Source of the DNA: Gari tellinella
Lineage: Eukaryota > Mollusca > Bivalvia > Cardiida > Psammobiidae
DNA: 64,000 bases
Assembly (NCBI GenBank): GCA_922989275.2
Contig: OV277864.1
Coordinates: forward strand, 69,568,158-69,632,157
Direction of reading: 5' to 3'
Part shown: positions 53,180 to 64,000 of the stretch, one piece after another
How positions within the stretch are numbered: position 1 is the stretch's first letter
Layout of the letters: every line of letters begins with the position of its first letter
The notes under the pieces: generated by a model
Told to the model about the DNA's origin: nothing
Databases searched by the model: none
The model's input: the letters and a program-made list of their open reading frames with translations, nothing else
Position numbers and translations under genes: made by a program

Positions 53180-53379
53180 CAGAGCTCCAGCCTCCAGATA
53201 AGGGGAGTATTTCAAAAACTAAAATCTCTATTTCTGCTTTAAACCCTATGGTGTCACTACTCAATAGAATCGTCTCAAAGAGACGATTCTGGTGAGTAGT
53301 AACACTATTTGATTTGGTGCAAAAATGAGTGAGAAAATGTTGGATTTGTTCAGTGTACTTCCTCTTATCTGGAGCCCTG
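53180..53379. mobile_element. H5 element with 7-bp TSD CCTTTAT
   Basis: CAGAGCTCCAGCCTCCAGATA to TATCTGGAGCCCTG. CCTTTAT at 53173-53179 is repeated at 53380-53386. The core tip is GTCTCAAAGAGAC. Confidence 0.85.
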
Positions 53380-53450
53380 CCTTTATTATAATCATTTTGA
53401 AAACGGTGAAGACCCAGATTAGACAGCCACATCAGGTCTGCACTGTTTTC

Positions 53451-53702
53451 TTAATCCTTTATCCTATAGCCTGTTTCTAGTTTTGAAGACAGGTGACCAC
53501 TTAAAGCAGGTTGAAAGTAAAGCAGAATGTGCCTTAAGGCACATTCTGCTTTACTTTCAGCCTGCTTTAAGCTATCAACTGCAAGGAAACTGAAAAAAAA
53601 TATTATGATAAGTATTCATGACTGTATAAATTGAAACTGTTTTCTTCAATGGAGGAATATATTAAATGTGCTAAAAGGCGCTTCTATGGGGGAAAGGGTT
53701 CA
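53451..53702. mobile_element. Family A MITE with CTTCTATGGGGGAAAGGG end
   Basis: TTAATCCTTTATCCTATAGCC to CGCTTCTATGGGGGAAAGGG. This right end differs from the 21-nt minisatellite core GTTTCTATGGAGGAAAGGGTT at only two positions. P1 tip GTGCCTTAAGGCAC. Confidence 0.85.
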
Positions 53703-53708
53703 AACTGC

Positions 53709-53851
53709 TTTAAGTTACAATCTTTTATAATAGAAAGAAAATATTTCTTTTGGTAACATGCTCATGACTGTATAGATTGGAACTATTTTCTGCAGTGGAG
53801 GAATAAATCAAATAAATGGGCTAAAAGTTGCTTCTGTGGGGGAAGGGTTAA
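53709..53851. mobile_element. Family A right half
   Basis: TTAAGTTACAATC to TTGCTTCTGTGGGGGAAGGGTTAA, directly after the previous copy and without a P1 core. Confidence 0.7.
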
Positions 53852-54088
53852 CCTTAGATAGGTTTCCTGATGAAATTCTGGGTCAGCTCATGGGATAGAT
53901 ATTGATTGGTTGATTGTTTCCTATATAGATTTGCCAGTTTAAGTAATTATTGGGAAGAGATGCTTGGATTGGATTAAAGATGTTTGAATGATGGAATTGG
54001 GGAATGAAATCTTCCTGGTAAATGTGACCAATCACTTTTATTGGCGAAAAGATTTTTTTCTGTAGTTATCGAGTGTGTGTTAATCAGG

Positions 54089-54336
54089 TTAAAGCATTAC
54101 CCCATACTAGCCTGTTTCTAGTTATGAAGACAGGTGACCACTTAAAGCAGGTTGAAAGTAAGTAAAGCAGAATGTGTTGTTTGGTGCGTTCTGTTTAATG
54201 TTACACATTATTTTAATCCACCATCTGCTAGGGTATAGAAATATATCTTATGGTGCATGTTTATGAATGTAGAAATTGGCACTATTTTGTTCAGTGGAAG
54301 AATAAATTAAAGGTTTAGTAAGGCATATTTATAAAG
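54089..54336. mobile_element. Family A MITE, degenerate core
   Basis: TTAAAGCATTACCCCATACTA through AAAGCAGGTTGAAAGTAAGT to AGGCATATTTATAAAG. The right P1 arm is badly decayed. Confidence 0.65.
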
Positions 54337-54379
54337 AGTTTACTTGGAATTGAAGCAACCACCTCTCTCAAATACTGTT

Positions 54380-54557
54380 CAGAGATCCAGATAAGGGAAG
54401 TATTTCAAAATGTAAATTCTTTATTTCTGAATTATACCCTATGGTGTGACTACTCATTAGAGACGATTCTAATGAGTAGTCACACCATAGGATTTGGTGC
54501 TGAAATAATTAAGAAAATGCCAAATTGGTTCAATTTACTTCCTCATCTGGAGCACTG
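54380..54557. mobile_element. H5 element with 5-bp TSD CTGTT
   Basis: CAGAGATCCAGATAAGGGAAG to CTCATCTGGAGCACTG. CTGTT at 54375-54379 is repeated at 54558-54562. The core has lost one tip arm (CATTAGAGACGATTCTAATG). Confidence 0.85.
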
Positions 54558-54951
54558 CTGTTAAAACATTGAAGGAAAGAGTCAAATTTAAGAATTGATG
54601 AAAAAATATTCCTTTCAATACCAGATTCCTCTCAAAGAGTTTTCTTGCTAGAATCCCTGTTTGAATACAGCTAAATCCTGACTGGAGTGCTGTCTCCGTA
54701 GAGATTGGACATTGTTGAAATATATATCATTTTTATGGCAATTTCATTGTCATAAATTCTCATGACAATTTCTTTATTTGACAAGCACATTTTATGGATT
54801 TCCCAGGCATTAGTTCTTTTTATTCATTTGATATTTTGTCACTTTAGTGTGTGTAGTTAGGGATTGGGGATAATTTACGGTATATAGCCAAGCTTTCTTT
54901 ACATTTTCCTCTTTAGCCATAAGTGCCATGCAAAAAGGCCATGTTGACTTC

Positions 54952-55020
54952 AAAAACAGTGTAGACCCTATCGAGAGGGTTCCTTAATGAAGCTCCTTGA
55001 TCAGGGTCTACGCTGTTTAA
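54952..55020. repeat. P2 core, decayed
   Basis: AAAACAGTGTAGACCCTATCG ... TTGATCAGGGTCTACGCTGTT, with a damaged tip. Confidence 0.65.
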
Positions 55021-55130
55021 CTTTTATTGACCTTAAATATCGGTATGTTTATATAAATTATATATAAGAAAACACAGCTGTAAAATTCAAGATAAAGTGA
55101 TTATTATTGTTTTTCGCTGCAATACTTGAC

Positions 55131-55218
55131 TGCGCATTCTGCTTACTTTGAACCTACTATAAGTAGCTTTCTGTCTTCAAAATTAGAAATACATGTAGGC
55201 TATGGGGTAATGGGTTAA
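55131..55218. mobile_element. Family A right end fragment
   Basis: GCGCATTCTGCTTACTTTG to TATGGGGTAATGGGTTAA; the left half is absent. Confidence 0.75.
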
Positions 55219-55590
55219 AATGTAGACAGTGCACAGGTAAATAAATAATTATGCAGATTGTACCTTTGATACTGTCAATGTTGTAACAAATGGCCATTAA
55301 TTGAAGAAGCATGGAGATCTATAAGAATTTTGGTTGCTTAATGCGGGATAAAAATAATGCAATAGAAGCTTTTGACATTATTTTTATCCTTCATTATTAA
55401 GCAATCACTGTATTTTAGATATCCCAAGAGTGATTGAGTGGTGGGTGGTGTAATACAGGGTTGAGTGTTGGAAGAAATTGTGTCTGTCCCCAGGTCACCA
55501 TGAAGTCAATGTCATTTTAGTTTACAAACAGCTTTGTTATTGTAACTCTAACCATGCTAGCGCAGAAATAGTGACCAACTTTGATTACCT

Positions 55591-55659
55591 TTGCAAACAG
55601 TTTGAATCCAGATGAAACGCCGCGTAACGCGGCGTCTCATCTGGATCCAAACTGTTTGA
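55591..55659. repeat. P3 core with GCGTAACGC tip
   Basis: GCAAACAGTTTGAATCCAGAT, AAACGCCGCGTAACGCGGCG and CATCTGGATCCAAACTGTTTG. Downstream sequence (ATTACCCAGCATGCAAAAAG) matches the shell near 24690 and 28345. Confidence 0.8.
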
Positions 55660-56200
55660 CACTCTGGCCCTGTTTTGAATTTTTGAAAATTCTATTTTTA
55701 GACCAATAGCAGCCGACAAAATGTTGCAGACGTAAAAAACATTACCCAGCATGCAAAAAGTTAAGTACTTTTAACCTTTAGCATGTTATGCAGGTTTTGC
55801 TTCAACAGTTCAGTTTCATCCCCAGTTAACGTTATTCTCAGGAAAGCATTACCTGTGTAATCTACCATTAATTTTGTTACAAATAGCTTAGATCCAGATG
55901 AGACACCAATTTACTTGGCAATCTAAGCGCATCTGACTCTGAATGAGTTTTACACCGATTCAGTCTGTATTATGTTAAAGTTTAAGGCAAGGACAATTCC
56001 ATTCAGTGACCACAGGTTTGTGGTGGGGTCATTAGTTCAAGACTGGGTAATTGGCAAAGTTAATTGTGGCTGTCTGGCAAGTTGTGGTGCAAATTGAAAC
56101 ATATTGTATGTCAAAAAACCCGACCAGCTGGTCAAACCAGTGGCAAGTTTAACTATGAGTCAATAACAACAACACTGTTATACATGTATTGTAGAACTTA

Positions 56201-56372
56201 TAAACCATTTACCCCATAGCGTGATTCTAGTTTTGGAGACAGGTGACCACTTAAAGCAGACAGATTATATAGCTTAAAACAGGTTGAAAGTAAAGCAGAA
56301 TGTGCCTTTCAATCTGCTTTTAATGACCATCTTTCTTCAAAACCTGAACCATGCTATGGGGTAAAAGGTTAA
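56201..56372. mobile_element. Family A MITE, shortened
   Basis: TAAACCATTTACCCCATAGCG to TATGGGGTAAAAGGTTAA. Both outer arms come from the same side, with an internal AAAGCAGACAGATTATATAG segment. Confidence 0.7.
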
Positions 56373-56670
56373 GTGACTCCTCAAAAAGAAATTCGATTTA
56401 CATTTAATTCATGCTAGAAAAAAGGCCCAAAACCCCCAGGAAAGTCTCTTTGTAATTATGACCTTAAGTGGATGGTGTGGAATAATGTTGACTTTAAATT
56501 TTATCTTGTTTTAAGCAGCAACATGCCTTATAAACTCTTAAGTAGCCTTGAAAGATTTTAATAGTGGAACTTAACTGTTTTCTCATACATGTAGCTAACC
56601 GTGCAGATCCAAATGTTGCAAAGTGGTGATCTGATGAGTTACATTGATCATACTGTTTGGCAGAGAGATA

Positions 56671-56971
56671 TTAACCCATTACCCCATAAATACGCCTTTT
56701 TACATGTTTATTTTATTCCTACACTGAAGAAAATAGTTCCTATAATAAAATAGTATTTATACTGTCACAAAATGAAAATCTGATTTTCATTTTATTATAA
56801 TCATAAGAAATATTTTCTATATTCTAGCAGATAACAGCTTAAAGCAGGCTGAAAGTAAAGCCTGAAAGTAAAGCAGAATGCGCCTTAAGGCGCATTCTGC
56901 TTTACTTTCAACCTGCTTTAAGTGACCATCTTTCTTTAAAACTAGAAAGAGGCTATGGGGTAATGGGTTAA
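56671..56971. mobile_element. Family A MITE with extra small palindrome
   Basis: TTAACCCATTACCCCATAAA to TATGGGGTAATGGGTTAA, longer than usual. An AAAATGAAAATCTGATTTTC palindrome flanked by TATAATAAAATAG/TTTATTATAATC sits in the left arm, and CTGAAAGTAAAGC is tandemly duplicated in P1. Confidence 0.88.
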
Positions 56972-56999
56972 AGAGAAAATGGTTGAAAATAGAGCTGTC

Positions 57000-57870
57000 A
57001 TTGATAGGAATGATATCGATGTATCGCCAGTCTTTTTTCATCGATCGATTATAGATACACATTTTCAAAGTATCGACACAATGGAAAATAAAACTTACCA
57101 GAAATGTACTGATGAAAAAGTCCTTTTTCTGATTCTACACTGCTAGTTTTTGCAAAATACACTAATTTTTTATAATTTGTCATGCGGAAGGTTTAATTTA
57201 TAGGTACATGTAGATGGTAATAAGTTTGGTAAATATCTAATGAAACTGTCAATCAAAATAAAAAATAAGTTACAATAACCTGTCTCTAGTGTTATTTGAA
57301 TTTTTCAAATGGATATATCAATATATCGTCGATATTTGTCTCCTGATTTATCGGTATCATTGATATGCCTTTTAGCTCTAGTTGAAAATGTTTATCTAAC
57401 AGTGGTTAGTCTTTGTTTTAGACGGGGGACATTTCTGACATGAATGTTGTTGATGGGGTTTTGCCAATTTCAGGCTGTTATGATAAACACTGGTATTTTG
57501 GTCTCAGGTCAGTGCTCAGCATGGTCTATATTTGGGCTGCAGCCATGACGGCTGCAATAAAATGAACATAAAGTTATAAACAATTTTAATCAAATGCATA
57601 TATCAGTACAGTACTATTTTTACTTTCTTCAATCTAGCCATAATAATGGGCTTCTTTGTTTTCATGTTTTTGATCAAATTTTGATTTGATGTATTTTTAA
57701 TGGAAGAAACTTAAAATACCCAATTAAAATGGAAAACACTGATTAAGGAAAACTCTTGTCAGTTTGAGTTTTCAGAAAGAATTGGCAAAAAACTCACTTG
57801 CATTGGTACATGAACAATTGATATTTGAATACAAAAATGTAATTGTTTGAATCATTGTCTAGGTATTTAA
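57000..57870. other. No gene or recognised element
   Basis: GATATCGATGTATCGCCAG (57010) and ATATCAATATATCGTCGATA (57313) bracket about 370 bp as possible inverted ends of an old element. Otherwise AT-rich single-copy sequence. Confidence 0.35.
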
Positions 57871-57873
57871 TTA

Positions 57874-58072
57874 TTAATCATTTACCCCATAGCCTGTTTC
57901 TAGTAAATTGAAGATAGGTGAACCACTTGAAGCAGGTTGTTTTAATACTATCTACGAGGATATAGAAAATATTTCTTATGGTGCATATTCATTACTGTAT
58001 CATGTGGAATTATTTTCATCAGTGGAAGAATAAATTGAAGGTGTACAAAGGTATGATGGAGTAATGTGTTAA
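57874..58072. mobile_element. Family A MITE with deleted P1
   Basis: TTAATCATTTACCCCATAGCC to ATGGAGTAATGTGTTAA. P1 is reduced to GAAGCAGGTTGTTTTAA. Confidence 0.75.
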
Positions 58073-58427
58073 AGTTATGAGGACTATACATAGAAGTCAT
58101 ACAAAGGTATATCATTCTGGGTTACTTAAAGTTACAAGGACTAAAGTCTATACATGTCACAATATATTTATGATATTTGAGGGCTATATTTAAGTCAAGA
58201 GTACAGTTAAAACAAGATATGATCATGTTTCTTTGTGTACTTAATTGATAATGCCCGTGATTAACAAGGCGATGAGTCATGCATAGACTACTGTAGTCAC
58301 ATAAATAGCCCTGCATCACTAATCAATATCTACTGTACTCGGAATGAAACGCTTGTCGCTTTCAGAATTGTTTTCTGCGCAAATCGACCCTTCATCATTA
58401 TAACTAAAGATCTTTTGTTCTCAGTAT

Positions 58428-58675
58428 TTAACCCTTTGCTCCATGGACTACTTTCAATTTTGAAGGCAGGTGACCACTTAAAGCAGGATGAAAGTAAAAC
58501 AGAATGCGCCTGAGGCGCATTCTGCTTTATTTTCAGCCTACTTTAAGCTACCTTCTACTAGGAATTAGAAAATATTTGTCATCATACTAATAAATGACTA
58601 TGAAGTGGAACTATTTTCTTCAGTGGAGGAATAAATTTGATGCATAGAAATGTGTATCTATGGAATTGGGGTTAA
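58428..58675. mobile_element. Family A MITE
   Basis: TTAACCCTTTGCTCCATGGAC to TGTGTATCTATGGAATTGGGGTTAA, with P1 GCGCCTGAGGCGC. The end ATGTGTATCTATGGA again resembles the minisatellite monomer. Confidence 0.8.
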
Positions 58676-59078
58676 GACAGGAGAGTCTGAAACTGTGAAA
58701 GTAAAGCAGATTGAGTTCTCCCATGAAGATATTTCTGATTTAATTTATGCTGCCTTTAAGCAACCACCTGGATCCAAGGTTATTCAGAGTTTGAGTTGAG
58801 TCTGAGATTGTTAGCAAGCATTTGCTTTGTCATATTTTAGCATTAGCACTTTATAACCTTTTGACTCTGACCTTAAAACTGAGAACAGACTATGACTATG
58901 AAGGACAGGTTTTAAAGTAATGCTGAAAGTTTCAAAGGAGAGCTTTCAACATTACCTTTATCCTGCATCAATGAGTCACCTGTCAGTATGTAGTAGAAGC
59001 AGATATTTATGACCTCCAATAATGGAAAGCTGTACATAACTTAAGTTTGTTTTTAATTGGCTCTTTATCAAGATATGG

Positions 59079-59318
59079 TTAACTCTGTATATCGCATAGT
59101 TTGTTTCTAGTTTTGAAGACAGGGTGCTCACTTAAAGCAGGTCGAAAGTAAAGCAGAATGTGCCTTAAAGCACATTCTGCTATACTTTCAGCATGCTTTA
59201 TTAGCTACCATCTGCTACAATATCAAAAACAATTCTAGTGATACATAATCATGGCTGCATAAATTGGAAGTATTTTCTTCACATGGGCAATAAATCTATG
59301 GAGCCATATGGGATAAAG
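59079..59318. mobile_element. Family A MITE, right end decayed
   Basis: TTAACTCTGTATATCGCATAG, P1 GTGCCTTAAAGCAC, then TATTTTCTTCACATGGGCA. Confidence 0.65.
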
Positions 59319-59703
59319 AATGAAGTTATCGTTATGGGCAATAAGTAAATGCATGAAATGGCATTTCCATTAGAGATGCTCATACTTCTTTATTGGGTGG
59401 CAATTTATGGCAATTTTGACTGTACATTTCTTTGTCAGTGGGCTATTGTCAACCAGCTTGTGTTTCATTGTCCCTCGGTGTTACCGCCTACGCCAGCTGG
59501 CCACTAGGCTGTCTGCCATTGATTATTCCCTTAACTTGTCATACAATTACAATGCAGTGTCGGCAAGTACTATATCATAATTCATATAGTCAAGCTTTCG
59601 ATTAATATTCTGTGACTGTCATATTTGTGTTGGGTAGTTGATCAAAAGGAGATCCAATAACAATCTTTAAGACAGACCGCAGCTTAATGTAGACAAAGTA
59701 ATG

Positions 59704-59942
59704 TATTTACCCCATAAAAACACATTTTTATGCCTTTAATTTAGTCCTCTACTGAAGAAAGTAGTTCTTCATTATACAGTCATGCATATACACCTGGAGA
59801 AATGTTCTATAACCTAGCAGATGGTAGCTTAAAGCAGATTGAAAGTAAAGCAGAATGTGCCGTAAGGCGCATTCTGCTTTACTTTCAACCTGCTTTAAGT
59901 GGTCGCCTATCTTCAATGCAAGAACGAGGCTATGGGGTAGTG
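59704..59942. mobile_element. Family A MITE, ends worn
   Basis: TTTACCCCATAAAAACACATT to GGCTATGGGGTAGTG. P1 is GTGCCGTAAGGCGC. Confidence 0.75.
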
Positions 59943-60558
59943 CTTCTTGAAATGAATTGCTGTGTTACACAAGTTTCAATGTTATCTTAATGGTTTATAG
60001 CTTAATGTGTTTTCAAGGCCAATCAAAATCCAGGTACACGCCAAAATGAATTTTATGCACTATTAAGTATTGACTGAATTAGATTATAATTGATGCATAA
60101 GTAGAAGTTGCATACAGGAGTATTTACGATAAACTGGCAAGTGAAGGTCACAATGTTTCTGCATGCTAATGCGTATTTACGTATTTACATTACCTGTCTA
60201 TCTGAGGACCCGTGAGTGACTCACAATCAGTTGCCTACTACTTGTTTTACACCTGAATGCTGTCTAATGTGGTCATGTGACCATATTTCTTCCCACTAGA
60301 CTTGTGAATGATACAGTCATGTAGTCGTGGAGTTTAGGTGTGGAGGGTAGGTAGGTCGACAAGTGAAAACAGTCTGTAGAGTACTGGGTATTGCAGCGTG
60401 CAGCTGGTGCTGTCAAACTTTGGTTAGGTGACCTCTCAGAATGAGGTGAATTAAGTATAAAGTACCAGGCTATGAGATTGGTGGCAGCTTAAAGCAGGGT
60501 AAAAGTAAAGCAGACATGCTTTAATGCGGTCACCAGTCTTCAAAACTAGAAATACTCT

Positions 60559-60816
60559 TTAACCCATAACCCCATAGCCTGTGTCTAGTTATGAAGACAG
60601 GCGACCACTAAAAGCAGGTTGAAAGTAAAGCAGAATGCGCCTTAAGGCGCATTCTGCTTTACTTTCTGCCTGCTTAAAGCTATTATCTGCTAGAATATTG
60701 AAAATATTTCTTATGATTCCAATCTTATTTGTAACTTTTATAAATTAGAACTATTTTTTTCAGTAGAGGAATAAATTAATGGGGTAAAAACGTGTATTTA
60801 TGGGGTAATGGGTTAA
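60559..60816. mobile_element. Family A MITE
   Basis: TTAACCCATAACCCCATAGCC to TTATGGGGTAATGGGTTAA with P1 GCGCCTTAAGGCGC. A left-truncated sister copy (60483-60558) abuts it. Confidence 0.88.
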
Positions 60817-61339
60817 GGTAAAGGGCTAAAGCTGTCACCTACATAGTGAGAGTCCCACACTTCAAAGAATGGCTGCTAAATGTTGTGGCATTTTGGAAAA
60901 TGGTATGGCAATAGCTAGATCAAACTGTATGATCGTGCTTAGAGTGTGATCTATGTACAGCTAGTACAGCAGTCACTGTGATCACGGAGATTTTGAAGCA
61001 GATAACAGCATGTAGTGGGGTGACAGCTGCCTGACAGCAGTTTGTTATACATAACCTTGCTTAGGGGATGGGACACGCCAGATACAAGGCCATGTCATCA
61101 GAATCCAGACTGTTTGACTCTTTGATTGTATTGTTTAACCTTTTTTGCTTGGAAAGTCGATTTAAATTTTGTTCCCATTTCTAATAGAAATGCCTGGCCA
61201 TATTTTGCTTCCATACTGTTGTGATAAAAAGCCTTATGGAGTATTTCCTACGTCCTGAAAGGTAGCTGCTGAAGCAGGCAGAAAGTAAAGCAAATATCTG
61301 ATCTCCATTAAGGGAGATTTCCGCTTTGCTTTCAGCTAG

Positions 61340-61550
61340 TCCCCCACCTCCTCCAATAGCCTAGTTCTAGTTTTGAAGACAGGTGATCATGCAGTTAAAA
61401 CTTATTAAAGCAGGTTAAAAGTAAAGCAGAATGCACCTAAGCTGCCATCTCGTAGGATAAAAGAAATATTTCTTATGGTCATGACTTTATAAAGAGGAAC
61501 TATTTTCCTCTGTGGAAGAGTGAATTAGAGATGTTAAAAGGCATATACAT
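61340..61550. mobile_element. Family A relic
   Basis: CCTCCAATAGCCTAGTTC, AAAGCAGGTTAAAAGTAAAG and GGTCATGACTTTATAAAGAG. The right P1 arm is deleted. Confidence 0.6.
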
Positions 61551-61564
61551 GTACAGTGTATATA

Positions 61565-61757
61565 CAGGGCTCCAGATAAGAGGTAGTTTTTTTCAACAAA
61601 TCCCACATTTTCTCACTATTTTAGCACCAAATCCTATGGTGTTACTACTCATTAGAATTGTCTCGAAGAGACGATTCTAATGAGTAGTGACACCATAGGG
61701 TTTAATTAAGAAATAAAGATTTTAGTTTTTGAAAAACTACCCTTATCTGGTGCTCTG
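61565..61757. mobile_element. H5 element, TSD within TATATA
   Basis: CAGGGCTCCAGATAAGAGGTA to CTTATCTGGTGCTCTG. GTATATA precedes and TATATAT follows, consistent with a 6-8 bp duplication but ambiguous. The core tip GTCTCGAAGAGAC has one unmatched change nearby (GAATTG against CGATTC). Confidence 0.85.
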
Positions 61758-62102
61758 TATATATCTAGTAATGAGTAATGGTACCACCTGCTATGTAATG
61801 CCATGAATAAGTCCTCGTTTGACCAACTCTCATAATTGGACATTGATTTGTAATTGTTTTCTAAGCAATAACTACCGTAATGGGATTTGATAAGCAGACA
61901 TCATCGCCTTGTTGTAACAGCCGAGTGGGTGAGTCTTGTCTTATTGTTATCAGACATTCCTCAATCTTGTTTTATTATGAAAAATGATACACATGTATGG
62001 GCGTGGGATACAGGAATGGTAACTGATCTATATTCAGTATTGTTAAACCCATGTACATCAGACATACATAGAGGAAACAGCGGTCTAAAGAGGTGATACT
62101 GC

Positions 62103-62369
62103 TTAACCTGTTACCACATGCATAGGCAGCATAGCCTGTTTCTAGTTGACCACTGAAAGCAGATTGAAAGTAAAGCAGAATGCGCCTTAAGGAGCATTCT
62201 TCTTTACTTTCAGCCTGCTTTAAGCTATCATCTGCTAGGAATAGAATATAGAAGATATTTGTTATTGTGCATATTCATGAGTCACTGAGTGTATATAGTG
62301 GAACTAATTTCTTCAGCGGAGGAATAAATTAAAGGTATAAAAAGGTGTGTTTATGAATTAATGGTTTAA
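62103..62369. mobile_element. Family A MITE
   Basis: TTAACCTGTTACCACATGCAT to ATGAATTAATGGTTTAA. P1 GCGCCTTAAGGAGC has one unpaired tip change. Confidence 0.75.
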
Positions 62370-62560
62370 ATACAGGTTTTTACATAATGATAATGCAGGA
62401 TAAAAGTAATGTAGGAGCTTTCTTCATTACCCTTTAACTGTATCATGTTGCCTCATATCTAGAAGACTGCTGATCAGTCAATTGCGATAAATGTTTATTA
62501 TGGAAAGCATGATAAATTCTTGTATAGACATCAGAAATAAGACTTTATTCAAGTATATTA

Positions 62561-62801
62561 TTAACCCATTACCCCATAGCCAGTAGTTCTAGTTTTGAAG
62601 GCAGATGAATACTTAAAGCAGGTTGAAAGTAAAGCAGAATGTGCCTTAAGGCACATTCTGCTTTACTTTCAGCCTGCTTTAAGCTACAATTTACTAGGGA
62701 AAAAAATTGTTTATGAGACATTTTCTTTACAGTATTATGTGGAACTATGTTTTTCAGTGGAGTAATATATTAAAGGCGTTAAAAAAGGGGTAAGGGGTTA
62801 A
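62561..62801. mobile_element. Family A MITE
   Basis: TTAACCCATTACCCCATAGCC to AAAGGGGTAAGGGGTTAA with P1 GTGCCTTAAGGCAC. Confidence 0.88.
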
Positions 62802-62804
62802 AGG

Positions 62805-63474
62805 AATCTTGGGTTAGATGAGTTATTTTGTCTTTTGTGTACGGTAGTCAATGTATAAACCTTAATACTGAAATGACCATCGAAAAAGGATGGACATCTG
62901 TGACCTTGATTAGGTATTTAGACTATTTACAGTGTGGTCAGTCATATAGACTAATAAAGTGTTAGCAGTTATTATCATTTATGGTCAAGCATCCCGCGAG
63001 GCATCCATATTTTACAAACACATTTCTAGTCTTACATCAGGCATAACCTCCCCCTCCCACCTGCTGTTTTATTGCATTTTTCTGTTATGAATGAATCCTA
63101 CTAAAATATATATAGTGTGGCAATCGGGGCATTAGAACACAAAATTGACATTCTTGTACAACAATAGTACTTTGAAGTTGACATAGTTTATTATTATATG
63201 AAATTATATAGGGCAATGGTATCATGTCTCATGCACTATTAACCCTGCATGGGTGTCTCATTTCAAAATCATCATCTGCTGAAATTGTTGTGGATCTTTT
63301 GTAAATGCCGATGTAAATGGCCAGTTTTTTATTCTAAACAACATCAAGTAACTCATCACCTGGTGAGGATACAAACTATCTTGAAATGCATTCATGGCTT
63401 TAAACATTCTAAGAGACTAACTATTTGTAAAAAGTTTGCATAACTGCATAGTATCAAGACATTTTGTTATGAAA
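62805..63474. other. Single-copy stretch, no gene supported
   Basis: A 64-codon frame at 63249-63443 lies outside any recognised repeat but has no motif or splice context I can defend. Confidence 0.3.
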
Positions 63475-63744
63475 TTAATCCATTGCTCAATAGCTTGTTT
63501 CTAGTTTTGAAGACAGGTAACCACTTAAAACAGGATAAAAGTAAAGCAGAATGTGCCTTAAGGCACATTCTGCTTTACTTTCAACCTGCTTTGTAAGCTA
63601 CCATCTACTAGGATACAGAAAATATTAATTGCATTACACAATTATACATGACTGTGTAAAGTGGAAATATTTTGTTCAGTGGAGAAATAAAGGCATTTAA
63701 TGTATGATTTATAAAATTTCATTATTTATGGGGTAATAGGTTAA
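63475..63744. mobile_element. Family A MITE
   Basis: TTAATCCATTGCTCAATAGC to TTATGGGGTAATAGGTTAA with P1 GTGCCTTAAGGCAC. Confidence 0.85.
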
Positions 63745-64000
63745 GGGGTATAGACAAACTGGAGTTGAAAGAAGTTAAGAAAAGAAAGCCCATGGTGATT
63801 TTTAGAGTCAGAAATGATGCAAAAAGCCCCCTCCTCCAAAAAGAAAAACAACAACAAACAAACATTCTACTTGATTTTCAGTTGATAGCTTTATGTATCT
63901 TCCTTTCTGTCGGAAGATTTCAGTTTCCTATCATGGGTAATAACTAATGTTTTTTCAGTTGCCAATACCCATATAACATGAGGCTGGTATTTATGACAGC

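Noticed and set aside
56015..56180. Possible SINE around GGGGTCATTAGTTCAAGACTG
   Set aside because: Only a weak B-box-like GTTCAAGACTGG is present, with no convincing A box or TSD.

Overview
This is animal nuclear DNA with no gene I can identify with confidence. It is AT-rich, has no long open reading frames, and is packed with short non-autonomous transposons. Frequent ACATGTA words, tRNA-derived SINE-like copies and a GTCC-repeat element ending in GGGGGCATA suggest a mollusc, probably a bivalve. That placement is from memory of such genomes and was not checked. The longest open frames fall on palindromes or on a minisatellite and are artefacts. The only stretch I keep as possible coding sequence is 38702-38947, at low confidence.

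Recurrent families, with the names used in the entries. Family A is a ~250-bp MITE between TTAA sites with ends CCCATTACCCCATA, piggyBac-like, with dozens of copies. Family B is a ~250-bp TTAA MITE with unequal ends CCCTTTGAACCCTAG and CTCTTTCCTCCCTGAAAC. H6 has ends CAGGGCTGCCAT and exact 6-bp target duplications in four of four copies. H5 has ends CAGGGCTCCAGATAAG and duplications of about 5-7 bp. M1 has ends CAGTGCTCCCTC with TA duplications, mariner-like. T is a ~530-bp TTAA element that carries a tRNA-like Pol III unit, in three copies. Most families carry a near-perfect central palindrome, here called a core. P1 contains AAAGCAGAATG, P2 GACCCTGATCAGAGGGCTCC, P3 GGATCCAGATCAGACGCC, P4 ATAGCCAGATCAGAGGACG, and P5 AAAGCAGAAAGCTCC.

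Layout. 1-18.4 kb holds A, B, H5, H6 and M1 copies, many nested. 18.6-23.5 kb is one large minisatellite of 30- and 49-bp units whose monomer looks like the end of a family A element. 23.8-38.1 kb holds more nested MITEs, two T elements, a 13-bp-TSD retroposon and a SINE. 38.2-39.8 kb is a MITE-poor island. 39.8-43.7 kb holds three larger TIR elements: one with an 8-bp duplication, a GGGGGCATA element, and a 1.55-kb element with a 5-bp duplication. 43.7-64 kb returns to A/B/H5 copies, with the third T element and another SINE.

The most interesting signal is how these parts work together. The palindromic cores differ between copies by paired changes on both arms. The same core types sit inside unrelated TIR shells, and hairpin tips are exchanged between core types. 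P1 also carries TTAA at both edges and at its tip, and other TTAA elements have inserted at exactly those sites. The window is a nested, self-supplying landing platform for TTAA transposons, one of which carries a tRNA-like cargo.
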